The notes under the pieces are model-generated. The model was not told the DNA's origin. It was given only the letters and a program-made list of their open reading frames with translations, and ran no database searches. Position numbers and translations under genes: made by a program. Positions 36,861 to 45,619 of a DNA stretch of 63,274 bases are shown piece after piece (within the stretch, counting starts at the first letter, position 1; each line of letters begins with the position of its first letter). The stretch is from an uncultured Lachnospiraceae bacterium (lineage in GTDB: Bacteria; Bacillota; Clostridia; Lachnospirales; Lachnospiraceae), in contig CANCYR010000016.1 of assembly GCA_947382355.1 (NCBI GenBank), positions 1 through 63,274 on the forward strand. Direction: 5' to 3'.

Positions 36861-37628
36861 CTATAGGCATTGCAAAGCAACAACCGTTATATTGTCTTTT
36901 TCTCCGCGTTCTTTATTCAGTCTTACTAAATTCCTGCACTGTTCAAATAATAAGTCTTCTCTCTTTGGTACTATATGTTTAAATTCCTGCCTTATTTCCT
37001 CATTGGTGATTTTATGGCGAAATCCGTCACAGCAAATAATATATACTGATTCTTCCTTTACCGTGCCGGATAAAAACTCCGGCTCTAAATTTTTAGAAGC
37101 GCCAATACATTGTAATAAAATATTATTGCGCGGGTCCCGTTCAGCCTCCTTAGGGGTCAGCCTGTTCATTTTGACCTCTCTGGCCACAAGAGTCTGATCC
37201 GCCGTGATTTGCTTAATCCCCCCTGATATTTCATAAAGCCTTGTATCGCCCACATGAACAACTATGTACTGTTCATAAATGACAAGCATTGCCGTCAGAG
37301 TAGTTCCCAGCTTTATGCCGGAATCCTCACCATATTGCATAAGCTCCTTATTTACCTTGTCAATTAAAATCTTCAGGGAATCCTGAATTAAACTTACATA
37401 TTGCTGCGCCCTGAGCATTTTGGGCAGTTCCCCGCTAAACCAGTCGCTCAAGTACTTTATCATAGTAGAACTGGCTACTTCCCCCTGTTCCAATCCTCCC
37501 ATTCCGTCACAAACAGCTATAAATACAATATTTCCGAAACTGCTAGCTGCAGTTTTTATTAAAAGCGCATCCTGATTGACTTCCTTTACAATTCCCCTAT
37601 CTGTACAATATGCTGTAACAAATTCCAT
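36861..37628 (-). CDS. PP2C Ser/Thr phosphatase (Stp/PrpC-type), 255 aa
   Basis: First gene of the operon. A longer frame opens at a TTG (37640), but the ATG at 37628 has a GGGGGGAG run just upstream. Full PP2C motif set: KEVNQDA, VCDGMGG, GEVAS, LGTTLTA, HVGDTRLY, DQTLV, CCDGF and EKDNITVVA. No membrane segment. It probably reverses phosphorylation by the adjacent kinase, as Stp does for PknB in Firmicutes. Confidence 0.9.
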   Translation of the reverse strand: MEFVTAYCTDRGIVKEVNQDALLIKTAASSFGNIVFIAVCDGMGGLEQGEVASSTMIKYLSDWFSGELPKMLRAQQYVSLIQDSLKILIDKVNKELMQYGEDSGIKLGTTLTAMLVIYEQYIVVHVGDTRLYEISGGIKQITADQTLVAREVKMNRLTPKEAERDPRNNILLQCIGASKNLEPEFLSGTVKEESVYIICCDGFRHKITNEEIRQEFKHIVPKREDLLFEQCRNLVRLNKERGEKDNITVVALQCL

Positions 37629-37769
37629 TTCTCCCCCCAAAAAGTATAAAATGTCACTGAAATTTATCTAATAAAAATTAATTTTATTTTAAGTAAACTA
37701 AATAAATATATATTTCCTCAAATTCAAATTTGTATTTCCTAAATTATTACTTTAAATATAGTTAATTAA

Positions 37770-37798
37770 ATTATAAAATTTCTACCAATATTTGTCAA
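37770..37798 (-). promoter_or_regulatory. Perfect consensus sigma-A promoter of the injection-system operon
   Basis: On the minus strand TTGACA (37793-37798), 17 bases, then TATAAT (37770-37775) match the consensus at every position. The expected start of transcription is near 37763, giving an untranslated leader of about 135 bases. Upstream the sequence has repeated TGTC(A/G) elements at 37793, 37809 and 37840 and TACCAAT twice, 38 bases apart, which could be regulator sites. A consensus promoter suggests strong basal transcription unless repressed. Confidence 0.8.
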
Positions 37799-37892
37799 TT
37801 GTTATTTTTGTCGCTTTTTTTACCAATTTTGACGTTTTTTGTCACTTTTTCAAAGTCATCTTAGTTTGTTTATAAAATGCCTTTTATTTATA

Positions 37893-37934
37893 TAAAAAAA
37901 TACCACAGCTACTATTTATTGTAGTAACTGCGGC
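37893..37934 (-). terminator. Rho-independent terminator of the redox operon
   Basis: A 12-bp stem (CCGCAGTTACTA paired with TAGTAGCTGTGG, GU pairs included) is followed by seven Ts on the minus strand. It ends the operon encoding the MBL-fold protein and separates it from the injection-system operon promoter. Confidence 0.8.
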
Positions 37935-38013
37935 ATTTGCCATTGTCTCTGTCAGATGTTTATTCCGAGCTATGACTAGTATTTATTTTTGTAATTCCCT
38001 TCTCTGTATTTTT

Positions 38014-38838
38014 TTACAACAACTGTATTTCTTCCCCGCTATGTACATACTCAATCTGACTGCCCATACACTCTTTTAATATTTGATACGGGATTTCCCC
38101 GGTACAGTGTCCTGTGTAAAATTTTGTAGGCATTTTCTTTAATTCCATAGCGATTTTTCTTACTATTTCCAAATCTTCCTGTGCATATCCGGACTTCTTT
38201 TGCATATGAAAGCCGCTGATGACTGCCTCCGGAAAGGAATCGTAAATTTTTCTATATTCCTCAAGAATATTTAAAATGCCATTATGGGCACAGCCGGACA
38301 ACAAAACTCTTTTCTTATCCTCTTCGATTACAAGATACTGTTCGTGGCTGAATTCGTCCTGATAAAAGCCATCCTTTTTCTTTATTTTCAGTTCCAGATT
38401 GCCGGAGGGCCATAATTTTCTTCCGGTTACACCGCTAAAAAGAAACAGCTCCTCATCCAGCTTCCTGTTTCCATCTATCCATTCTATCCGGGGAAGATTT
38501 CTGATTCGGGGGTCAATGCCTATAAATTTTTCCATAGTATCATTTTTATGATAATATTCTCCATCTGCATGACGCTTCATAAAAATTCCGGCATTTGGAT
38601 TTCGTTTTGCAAATTCAAGTATTCCTCCGGCATGGTCGTAATGGCCGTGGCTTAAGATTACTGTATCAACCTTTTTCAAATCCACCCCGAGAGCTTCTGC
38701 ATTTGCAAGAAACCCATTGGTGGCTCCGGTATCCATAAGCAGCTTATGTCTATGTGTTTCAATATAAAAGCTCAATCCATGTTCAAAGAGGCAGTTTTTA
38801 CCGCCTTTTGTATTTTCCATCAGGTTTATGATTTTCAT
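38014..38838 (-). CDS. Metallo-beta-lactamase-fold hydrolase, 274 aa
   Basis: Zinc-site motif SHGHYDHAGG plus a downstream LSGCAHNGI and the terminal SGFHMQ/TGHCTG His residues fit the MBL superfamily, of the type with a 7,8-dihydropterin-6-methyl-4-(beta-D-ribofuranosyl)-aminobenzene-5'-phosphate synthase-like annotation. The substrate cannot be told. The start at 38838 overlaps the previous gene by 41 bases; ATG 38820 is an alternative. It is the last gene of the redox operon and is cytoplasmic. Confidence 0.82.
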   Translation of the reverse strand: MKIINLMENTKGGKNCLFEHGLSFYIETHRHKLLMDTGATNGFLANAEALGVDLKKVDTVILSHGHYDHAGGILEFAKRNPNAGIFMKRHADGEYYHKNDTMEKFIGIDPRIRNLPRIEWIDGNRKLDEELFLFSGVTGRKLWPSGNLELKIKKKDGFYQDEFSHEQYLVIEEDKKRVLLSGCAHNGILNILEEYRKIYDSFPEAVISGFHMQKKSGYAQEDLEIVRKIAMELKKMPTKFYTGHCTGEIPYQILKECMGSQIEYVHSGEEIQLL

Positions 38839-39661
38839 ATAGCCTGCCCTGTGAAGGCACCTCCTTTTTCACTCCAAAGCTCAATGCGCATCTGCTGCAG
38901 ACCCCTATACACTCCCCGCACTGGATGCATTCTCCATCCCCTGGCTCTTTCACATCCAGTTTGCAGGTCAAAACACAGGCATTGCAGCCATTGCACTTTT
39001 TCTCATCCACTTTGATTCCCACCATGGATACCTTATGAAACAGCGCATAAAATGCCCCCAGCGGACAAAGAAATCTGCAAAAGCTCCGAAAAATAAACAC
39101 TGCCGAAACCACAACCACCGCCAGAACTGCCACTTTCCATGAAAACAGCCCGCCTGCCAGCGCCCGCAGCCTTTCATCCATTGTTACAAGAAACAAACCG
39201 CCCTCCAGCGTGCCTGCAGGACAAATATATTTACAGAATCCCGGTACGGTCAGTATTAAGGGAATTGCCACAACAAATATTATTAAAATCACATATTTTA
39301 AACAGGAAAGCCTTCTTGTCCATTTATTTTTCTTTACCTTTTTGGATGGAATCTTATAAAGCAGCTCCTGCAACAGTCCAAAGGGACATAAAAAACCGCA
39401 AATCACTCTTCCAAGCACCACGCCAAACAATAGCAGCATTCCCAATATATAATAGGGAAATTTATATTTAGAGGAAAGCAGTGCAGTCTGCAGACTGCCA
39501 AGAGGACAGGCGCCAACCGCCCCGGGACAGGAATAGCAGTTAAGCCCCGGAACACAGGCTCCCTTTATATCTCCCTGATAAATTTTTCCGTTGGCAAATC
39601 CGGTAAAATTGCAATTATATAGCAGGGCACAGATGACCTGAATCAGTTTTCTTCTTTTCAT
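38798..39661 (-). CDS. NapH/MauN-like 4Fe-4S membrane protein, 287 aa
   Basis: A longer frame starts at 39679, but ATG 39661 overlaps the stop of the CXXC gene (TAATG) and gives MKRRKLIQ. Several membrane helices contain Cys motifs (CGFLCPFGLL, CKYICPAG, CRFLCPLGAFY), and the C-terminus has ferredoxin-like clusters (CNGCNACVLTC, CIQCGECIGVC). This layout is typical of NapH/MauN electron-transfer proteins. It probably moves electrons across the membrane to the thioredoxin or CXXC partner encoded upstream. Confidence 0.88.
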   Translation of the reverse strand: MKRRKLIQVICALLYNCNFTGFANGKIYQGDIKGACVPGLNCYSCPGAVGACPLGSLQTALLSSKYKFPYYILGMLLLFGVVLGRVICGFLCPFGLLQELLYKIPSKKVKKNKWTRRLSCLKYVILIIFVVAIPLILTVPGFCKYICPAGTLEGGLFLVTMDERLRALAGGLFSWKVAVLAVVVVSAVFIFRSFCRFLCPLGAFYALFHKVSMVGIKVDEKKCNGCNACVLTCKLDVKEPGDGECIQCGECIGVCSRCALSFGVKKEVPSQGRLYENHKPDGKYKRR

Positions 39662-39798
39662 TATCCTATTCCTATGCACTCATAGCAGATTCGGATTGCC
39701 TTATTTCTTATATCCTGAAAGCCATTCTGCCTTATTCCTATTAAAATAAGTATAATTCCTGCAATAAGCAGGCCCCATCTCATACATTGATACTTCAT
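39661..39798 (-). CDS. CD1871A-family CXXC motif protein, 45 aa
   Basis: A small protein below the usual ORF length cutoff: one membrane helix (WGLLIAGIILILIG), then NKAIRICYECIGIG at the C-terminus, the signature CxxC ending of the CD1871A family. It starts 23 bases after the thioredoxin gene and its stop overlaps the next start. Gene order thioredoxin - CXXC - 4Fe-4S is seen in other Clostridia. It likely works as a thiol redox relay at the membrane. Confidence 0.85.
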   Translation of the reverse strand: MKYQCMRWGLLIAGIILILIGIRQNGFQDIRNKAIRICYECIGIG

Positions 39799-39821
39799 GA
39801 CATACCTCCTGCCTCTGACTG

Positions 39822-40403
39822 CTACTCCTCCAATGCTTTATCAATCGCGCTTTTATACTCCAAGTATTGTGATTCTGCATCTTTGGCGCCCAGATAAATA
39901 TTCTTAACGGTTCCATCCTTGCCAATCACTAATGTATAAGGAATTCCATCCGTCGGATATTTCATGCTGACAGCTCCCTCTGCATCAAAAGCAATAGGGA
40001 ACGTATATCCTTTATCTGCAACAAACTGTGCAACTGATATTGTATCCTCCATACTGTTTACCGCAAGTATTGCCACCTCTTCTCCATATTCTCCATAAAG
40101 CTTTTCAAATGCCGGCATTTCTCCAACACACGGTCCGCACCAGGTTGCCCAGAAGTTCAGCAGCACTACCTTTCCGCTATGCTCAGAAAGAGTAAAGCTG
40201 TTTCCGCTAACGGTTTCAGCTGTAAAATCAGGGGCAGAATCACCTACTGTAAGCTCCTGATAACTTTCTGCCGCTGCTTCCCCTTCCTGATTGTTTTGTG
40301 CCAAATTATTCTTTCCCTGACTGCTGCCGCATCCGGTTATTGCCATTATGGCAATTACTAAAACAATTGCTGTTGTTTTTTTCATTTTTTTTATTTTTTT
40401 CAT
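39822..40403 (-). CDS. TlpA/ResA-like thioredoxin lipoprotein, 193 aa
   Basis: Lipoprotein signal with AITGC lipobox, Asn/Gln/Glu-rich linker, then a thioredoxin fold with FWATWCGPC and cis-Pro loop (GIPYTLVI). The strong AAAAGGAG site fixes the start at 40403. It acts outside the membrane as a thiol-disulfide protein, reduced by the co-encoded CXXC/4Fe-4S proteins. First gene of its operon. Confidence 0.88.
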   Translation of the reverse strand: MKKIKKMKKTTAIVLVIAIMAITGCGSSQGKNNLAQNNQEGEAAAESYQELTVGDSAPDFTAETVSGNSFTLSEHSGKVVLLNFWATWCGPCVGEMPAFEKLYGEYGEEVAILAVNSMEDTISVAQFVADKGYTFPIAFDAEGAVSMKYPTDGIPYTLVIGKDGTVKNIYLGAKDAESQYLEYKSAIDKALEE

Positions 40404-40816
40404 AACACGTCTCCTTTTTTGGTTTTAAATATAAACCAATCTCATTATAATTTATCAAAAAAATTTATGTAAAATATTATCCCATATTGTTATTTAAAAA
40501 CTTTAGGAAAAGTATAAAGAAATCATAAAGTATTTTTATACAGTGTATCATAAAAAACCCTGCTTTTACAATATTCTATCTGTTATCTTTATTTTATAGT
40601 AACAGTTCAGCCCTCCGCTTTCCTCCACAGGAATCAGAACCGACGGCAGGCAGAAAGTGTTTCTACGTCGTCCCGCTCTCGCTCTGATAAAAACCTGTAA
40701 AACATGTAATATTTTCCATATCCTGCCTTAACCGGAAAAGCAACAAAAATGACGGTACAGCATATCAATATGCCATACCGCCACTTTTTTATTTCCTGTT
40801 GCTATTCTTCAGGCTG
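40404..40816. other. Intergenic region between amylase and thioredoxin genes
   Basis: I see no gene. It is AT-rich up to about 40600, holds a GC-rich stretch at 40615-40690 with short palindromic bits (AGAAAGTGTTTCT) and the terminator at 40752-40782. The promoter of the redox operon should lie just right of 40440, but I see no clean consensus. Confidence 0.5.
40752..40782 (-). terminator. Bidirectional hairpin terminator after the amylase gene
   Basis: A stem of about 14 bp with GU pairs (GCGGTATGGCATAT with ATATGCTGTACCGT) is followed by TTTTT on the minus strand and by TTTTTT on the plus strand. It ends the amylase transcript. Confidence 0.75.
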
Positions 40817-43800
40817 TTATTTTTGAATTTTAATCTTCACTTTAGCCTTTTTATTTGTACCATCTGTAGACGTTGCAGTAATGGTAACTGTTTTGCCTTT
40901 TCCTGCTTTTTTCGTCTTTACCACACCTTTACTGCTTACTGTTGCATATTTGGTGTTGGAGCTGGTCCACTTCAAAGTCTTGTTTACGCTCTTTCCGGTA
41001 GTCTTCACCGTTGCTTTCAGTTTCAGTGATTTTCCTGCCTTAACTGTTTTTGCAGGAGCCTTTACCTTCACGCTCTTAACCGCATGCTTCATAATCTTAA
41101 TCTTATAGGTAGCTTTTATATTGCTGCCGTCAGCTGCAGTTGCAGTAATCGTTACTGTCTTTCCAATTCCTGCTTTTTTCAGTGTAACCTTACCCTTTGA
41201 AGTTACTGTAGCATATTTCTTATTGCTGGTCTTCCATGTAACTTTCTTATTTGCAGCATTTGCAGGTGTAACCTTTGCGGTTAGCTGTATCTTTTTGCCT
41301 GCTGCTATTTTCTTGGAAATACCGCTTATGGAAATTTTGCTGACCTTCTTCACATCACTTGGCTTCTCCGGCTGTTCCGGCTGAGGAGGATTCGGTGTCG
41401 GTGTCGGTTTTTCAGGCTCTGTAGTGCTTCCGGAAGCCTTTACCGTAACGGCAAATTCTACCTTTTTACCGCTGTTATCATCCAATGCTGCTGTAATTTT
41501 AGCATTTCCTGCTTCCATTCCTTTTACTATACCTGTTTTAGATACCACTGCAATTTTCTCATCAGATGAAGACCAGACTACCTTAGAGGTGGTATTTGCC
41601 GGCGTTACTGTTACATCTAATTTCTTAGTATCACCCTTGTTAATTGTAATTGCGGTATTGTCTGCCTTAATATCCTCTGCTGTAACCTGTTTAGCTAAAA
41701 TAACGGTTCCTCCGTCCTGTGCTTTAGGAATGCTTACAGTTACTTTACCCTGTGCATTTGCAGTATAACTTACATTATTATACAAATCTCTGTAAACTGT
41801 TCCTTCCTTGCCATCTACAGCAAAGGTTACTTCCTGCAGCTGGTCTTTGATGTTCAATCCTATATAAAGTGTTTCTCCGCCGTAGCTTCTGCTTGTAATA
41901 TCATATCCGTTTGCATCAGAAGCATCAATGGTGGTGCGGCTTCCTTTTGCAAATAATGTTTTGTATTTGTTACGGATGGACAGTACTGTCTTATAGTGAT
42001 TCAACACGCTTTCCGCTTCAAATTCCTGCTTTGCTGCTTCCGCCCAGTCGAAATCCTGACGGTTTTCCTGGAACGGATAATTGTTGGCGCCTGTAAGTCC
42101 GATTTCTTCATTATAATAAATAACCGGCATTCCTTTTGCAGTCAGCTGTAAGGAAACAGCCACCTTATACAGCTTGCGTGCTGCTTCTTCACTTAATCCG
42201 GAACCGGTCTCATCATCATTTGAGCATAAACGGTAGATAAAACCATCTTCGTCATGGCTTCCGATAAAGGAGCCCATAGTTGCCGTATTGTTAATCTTAC
42301 TGCTTCTGTCCACTAAGGATGCTTCCACATTTTCAATGCTTCCTGTTACAAAATTCTGAGCGAAGTCATTAAAATCAAAATCCAAGAGGGCATCCATAGT
42401 ACCTGTTCCTAATTCTCCTCCTGTACTTGCATAACCTGCACCGGAGTATTCACCAATCATCTTAAATTCCGGATTTACTTTTGTCAGCTCGTTCTTAAAT
42501 GCCGCCCATGTAGTAGACTCTACATGCTTTACTGTATCTACCCGGTAATAATCAATATCATATTTCTTTATCCAGTCTACCTGCCACTGTACAAGCTGAT
42601 TTCTTACAGCCGGGTTTTCCGTTACGAAATCGGGAAGTCCTGATAATCCGTCTCTTACAGTATCTCCGTCAATTGTATTAGAATCATCACGCAGCATACT
42701 GATATATTCGCCGTCTTCATTTTTCAATAAAGTGTTAAAATATTCTTCTGTATCATAACCGGCATGGTTGATAACGATATCTACCATCAGCTTCATTCCT
42801 CTGGCATGAGCTGCATCCAACAATGCCTTAAACTGTTCCTCTGTTCCAAGGTGTTTATTTAATTTTGTAAAGTCACTGGTCCAGTAGCCATGATAGCCAT
42901 ATGCGGAAAGTCCTTCCGTACTGCTTAAATCATGTGTAATATTTTCTACAATTGGCGTAATCCAGATAGTATTGACGCCTAAATCCTTTAAATAATCCAG
43001 CTTCTGGGTAAGGCCTGCAAAATCACCGCCATGATAACAGGAACCGCCGCCGTCTTTTTCTTTGGAAGTGCTTGTATTATAGTCACCTACTCCATAAGCA
43101 TCATTATTGGAAGCATCTCCGTCATAAAAACGGTCTGTTACAGCAAAGTAAACAATTGCTTCGTCCCAGTCAAATTCTCCTTCTGCTTTCGTGCGCTTTA
43201 CTACTTCCACATTTTTGGATGTTGTATATTTATTTCCATATATATCGTATAAAACGATTGGAATTGTGTAAGTGCCGGGTGCAGTGCTGTCTGAAACGGA
43301 AATAGTTCCTTCCATCAGCTCCGGATCAATGGAAAATTCATCGGAACCTCCAAGCTTGCTCAAATCACACTGTACACTCTTAACTTCAAAATTGCTGTTT
43401 CCGCTTACGCTGTTTCCACTTATAGTATTTGCATTGTTTTCTACAGTTGGCACTACCTTTAAAACGTTGTTTTGATTGTAGTCCATAGAATCCGCTGTTA
43501 ATGCTGCGCTAAGAGATACTTTATCTTTATAATTAGAATATGTGCAGAAATTATATTGTCCTCCTGCATCGTTGCCTGTCATTTCATTAAATTTATCCAG
43601 CACTCTTTTTCCATCTACCAGATAATAATACTGATATGTGGCGCTTGAGCCGCTTGCCACATCTGCAATGCTGTGATCATAGCAAAAACGCTCTTCATCA
43701 CTATTATAAGTCATGGCATGTTCCACGCCGTCGATAAAAATACTTACCTTGCCCTCCAGAGAAGCCATATCATAATTTAAGTATTTTACGTCATCCCTGT

Positions 43801-45511
43801 AATAAAAATGAATCACATCATTTTCACCGTCCATAATATAGCCGATATTATCAGGAGTGGTGGAAACGATTCCCCGTCCCTGCAAAAACTGAGCCTTTAA
43901 GATTGTCTGGTCGGCAGGCATATTCAAATAATTGTCTCCGCCGTCCTTTTCAGCCCATTCCGTTCCTATATCAGTCCTGCGCATAATAAAGCCCAGACTC
44001 ATATCAGCAACAGAATCTTTAATCTTTATCTTGGCTACCCTCTTTCCTCCAAGGCTACTTAAAGGAATCTTCGTATCATATCCGCTGTTCCATGTATAAA
44101 TTTCCCAGTTTTTATAATCTCCTGCCGGTCTGTTATATTCAACTAATATATAACGCTCTCTTGGCTTTAAAAGCTCCAGGTCCGGAACATCCGTGTAAAT
44201 AGTCTTGGAACTGGATACAATATACAAATCCACTTCACTTTCTCCGGATTCGTTCTGATATACCATTCCTTTAGAGGAATTCTGCCATGTCCATCCTCCG
44301 TAAGACCTTGCAATAATAGCCAAATCCTTATAAGACAATTCCACGCTTGCTTTTAACCAGTTATTTCCGTTTATGTCTACTAACTCTTCAAAATCATATG
44401 GAACCCCTCCGGTAACCTTGTACTCCCATAGCCAAAGCTGTGCTGCAGAAGTGGTCATGCGGGATTCTTCAAAATCATAATAATAAATATTATATGTATA
44501 AATTTCATCTACTACGGAAAGCTTTACTCTGGCAGTTTCTGTTATTCCGTCTTTTTCATAGCTTGCAATTACCTCTGCAGTAGCTCCTACTTCTTTATTT
44601 ACAGTAACGCTGTCACCATTTAACTCTATATCCGTCTGTCCGGCTTCCAAGCTGTAGGTAACAGGAACTTCTGTAAAATTGCCTGCATTATCATAATATT
44701 TTAAGGTAGAAGGAAGTGTCTTGGCATTGCCCTTCATAACGGAAATGCTTCCAATCGGGGAAGAAAGACCCGGCATATATACAACAGAATTCGGTCCGTC
44801 TGCCGTTGAAACGGTATTTTTATTATAAGGATCTGTCATCCATGCTCCGTCTACCACATACTTATATGTATAAACTCCCGGATTTACATTCTCCACTGTG
44901 ACGGTAAATACATCATCCTTTTTGACCATTTCAATTCCTACGTCCCAGTCATCAATTACATCACCGCGAAGCAGTACCTTCTTTGCATTGGCAGCAACAC
45001 CCGTGGCACCATTTAAATTAAATGTAATGGAATGATTTTCTGCATCCACTACAGGGCTCTTAACAACTACAAGTGCTCCTACAGGCTCTTCTGCATCCTC
45101 AGAACCTTCTATTACTTCATCATTTTCTATTACTTCATTTGCAGGCTCCTGGCTGCTATTATCTTCATTGTCCTGAGAAGTCTCTGGCTGCTGATCCGGC
45201 TGTTCTTCCGGCTGCTGGTCTGGCTGTTCCTCTGATCCTTCTTCCGGATCTGTTTTCATTTCATCGGAATCCGTCTGCTGATTATCTTCCGCCGGGAGCT
45301 GTACATCCTTTTCCCCGTCCTGACCAGCCTCTTCCGTATTCTGAACGTCTTCTGCCACAGGCTCTTGATTATCATCTGTATCTGTTGTAGATTCTATTCC
45401 GTCATTAGCTGCATGAGCCGGAAGGACAAAGCCCGCTGCAGAGCCGGTTACGAGCATTGCTGTTACAAGAAGCCAACTCATTCCTTTTGCTAGTATATTT
45501 TTTCTTTTCAT
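40817..45511 (-). CDS. Secreted multidomain GH13 alpha-amylase, 1564 aa
   Basis: The start at 45511 has AAAGGAT and gives a signal peptide (MSWLLVTAMLVTGSAAG); the frame extends to 45583 without support. A low-complexity Glu/Gln/Asp-rich linker is followed by beta-sandwich starch-binding-type modules over about 160-750 (VLLRGDVIDDWDVGIEMV, NIYYYDFEES). The GH13 catalytic domain starts near 780 (DWDEAIVYFAVTDRFYDG) with region I DIVINH, II YYRVDTVKH (nucleophile Asp near 991), III GEYSG (Glu) and IV GSHDEDG. Three Big_2 domains end the protein (about 1277-1564). It degrades starch or related alpha-glucans at the cell surface. No sortase motif seen, so wall attachment may be via the Big_2 domains. 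Confidence 0.88.
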   Translation of the reverse strand: MKRKNILAKGMSWLLVTAMLVTGSAAGFVLPAHAANDGIESTTDTDDNQEPVAEDVQNTEEAGQDGEKDVQLPAEDNQQTDSDEMKTDPEEGSEEQPDQQPEEQPDQQPETSQDNEDNSSQEPANEVIENDEVIEGSEDAEEPVGALVVVKSPVVDAENHSITFNLNGATGVAANAKKVLLRGDVIDDWDVGIEMVKKDDVFTVTVENVNPGVYTYKYVVDGAWMTDPYNKNTVSTADGPNSVVYMPGLSSPIGSISVMKGNAKTLPSTLKYYDNAGNFTEVPVTYSLEAGQTDIELNGDSVTVNKEVGATAEVIASYEKDGITETARVKLSVVDEIYTYNIYYYDFEESRMTTSAAQLWLWEYKVTGGVPYDFEELVDINGNNWLKASVELSYKDLAIIARSYGGWTWQNSSKGMVYQNESGESEVDLYIVSSSKTIYTDVPDLELLKPRERYILVEYNRPAGDYKNWEIYTWNSGYDTKIPLSSLGGKRVAKIKIKDSVADMSLGFIMRRTDIGTEWAEKDGGDNYLNMPADQTILKAQFLQGRGIVSTTPDNIGYIMDGENDVIHFYYRDDVKYLNYDMASLEGKVSIFIDGVEHAMTYNSDEERFCYDHSIADVASGSSATYQYYYLVDGKRVLDKFNEMTGNDAGGQYNFCTYSNYKDKVSLSAALTADSMDYNQNNVLKVVPTVENNANTISGNSVSGNSNFEVKSVQCDLSKLGGSDEFSIDPELMEGTISVSDSTAPGTYTIPIVLYDIYGNKYTTSKNVEVVKRTKAEGEFDWDEAIVYFAVTDRFYDGDASNNDAYGVGDYNTSTSKEKDGGGSCYHGGDFAGLTQKLDYLKDLGVNTIWITPIVENITHDLSSTEGLSAYGYHGYWTSDFTKLNKHLGTEEQFKALLDAAHARGMKLMVDIVINHAGYDTEEYFNTLLKNEDGEYISMLRDDSNTIDGDTVRDGLSGLPDFVTENPAVRNQLVQWQVDWIKKYDIDYYRVDTVKHVESTTWAAFKNELTKVNPEFKMIGEYSGAGYASTGGELGTGTMDALLDFDFNDFAQNFVTGSIENVEASLVDRSSKINNTATMGSFIGSHDEDGFIYRLCSNDDETGSGLSEEAARKLYKVAVSLQLTAKGMPVIYYNEEIGLTGANNYPFQENRQDFDWAEAAKQEFEAESVLNHYKTVLSIRNKYKTLFAKGSRTTIDASDANGYDITSRSYGGETLYIGLNIKDQLQEVTFAVDGKEGTVYRDLYNNVSYTANAQGKVTVSIPKAQDGGTVILAKQVTAEDIKADNTAITINKGDTKKLDVTVTPANTTSKVVWSSSDEKIAVVSKTGIVKGMEAGNAKITAALDDNSGKKVEFAVTVKASGSTTEPEKPTPTPNPPQPEQPEKPSDVKKVSKISISGISKKIAAGKKIQLTAKVTPANAANKKVTWKTSNKKYATVTSKGKVTLKKAGIGKTVTITATAADGSNIKATYKIKIMKHAVKSVKVKAPAKTVKAGKSLKLKATVKTTGKSVNKTLKWTSSNTKYATVSSKGVVKTKKAGKGKTVTITATSTDGTNKKAKVKIKIQK

Positions 45512-45558
45512 ACGATATCCTTTCTTAGAATCACTCTTTATATTCCTGTTGGTAAAAG

Positions 45559-45591
45559 CAGGGCAGATATTGAACTCCAACATCTGCCCTG
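45559..45591 (-). terminator. Hairpin between surface protein and amylase genes
   Basis: A perfect 10-bp stem (CAGGGCAGAT/ATCTGCCCTG) with a 13-base loop precedes CTTTTACC on the minus strand. The short T-run suggests a partial terminator, allowing read-through into the amylase gene or setting its relative level. Confidence 0.65.
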
Positions 45592-45619
45592 ACTTATTCC
45601 AATTACTAAATAAGGCTAA

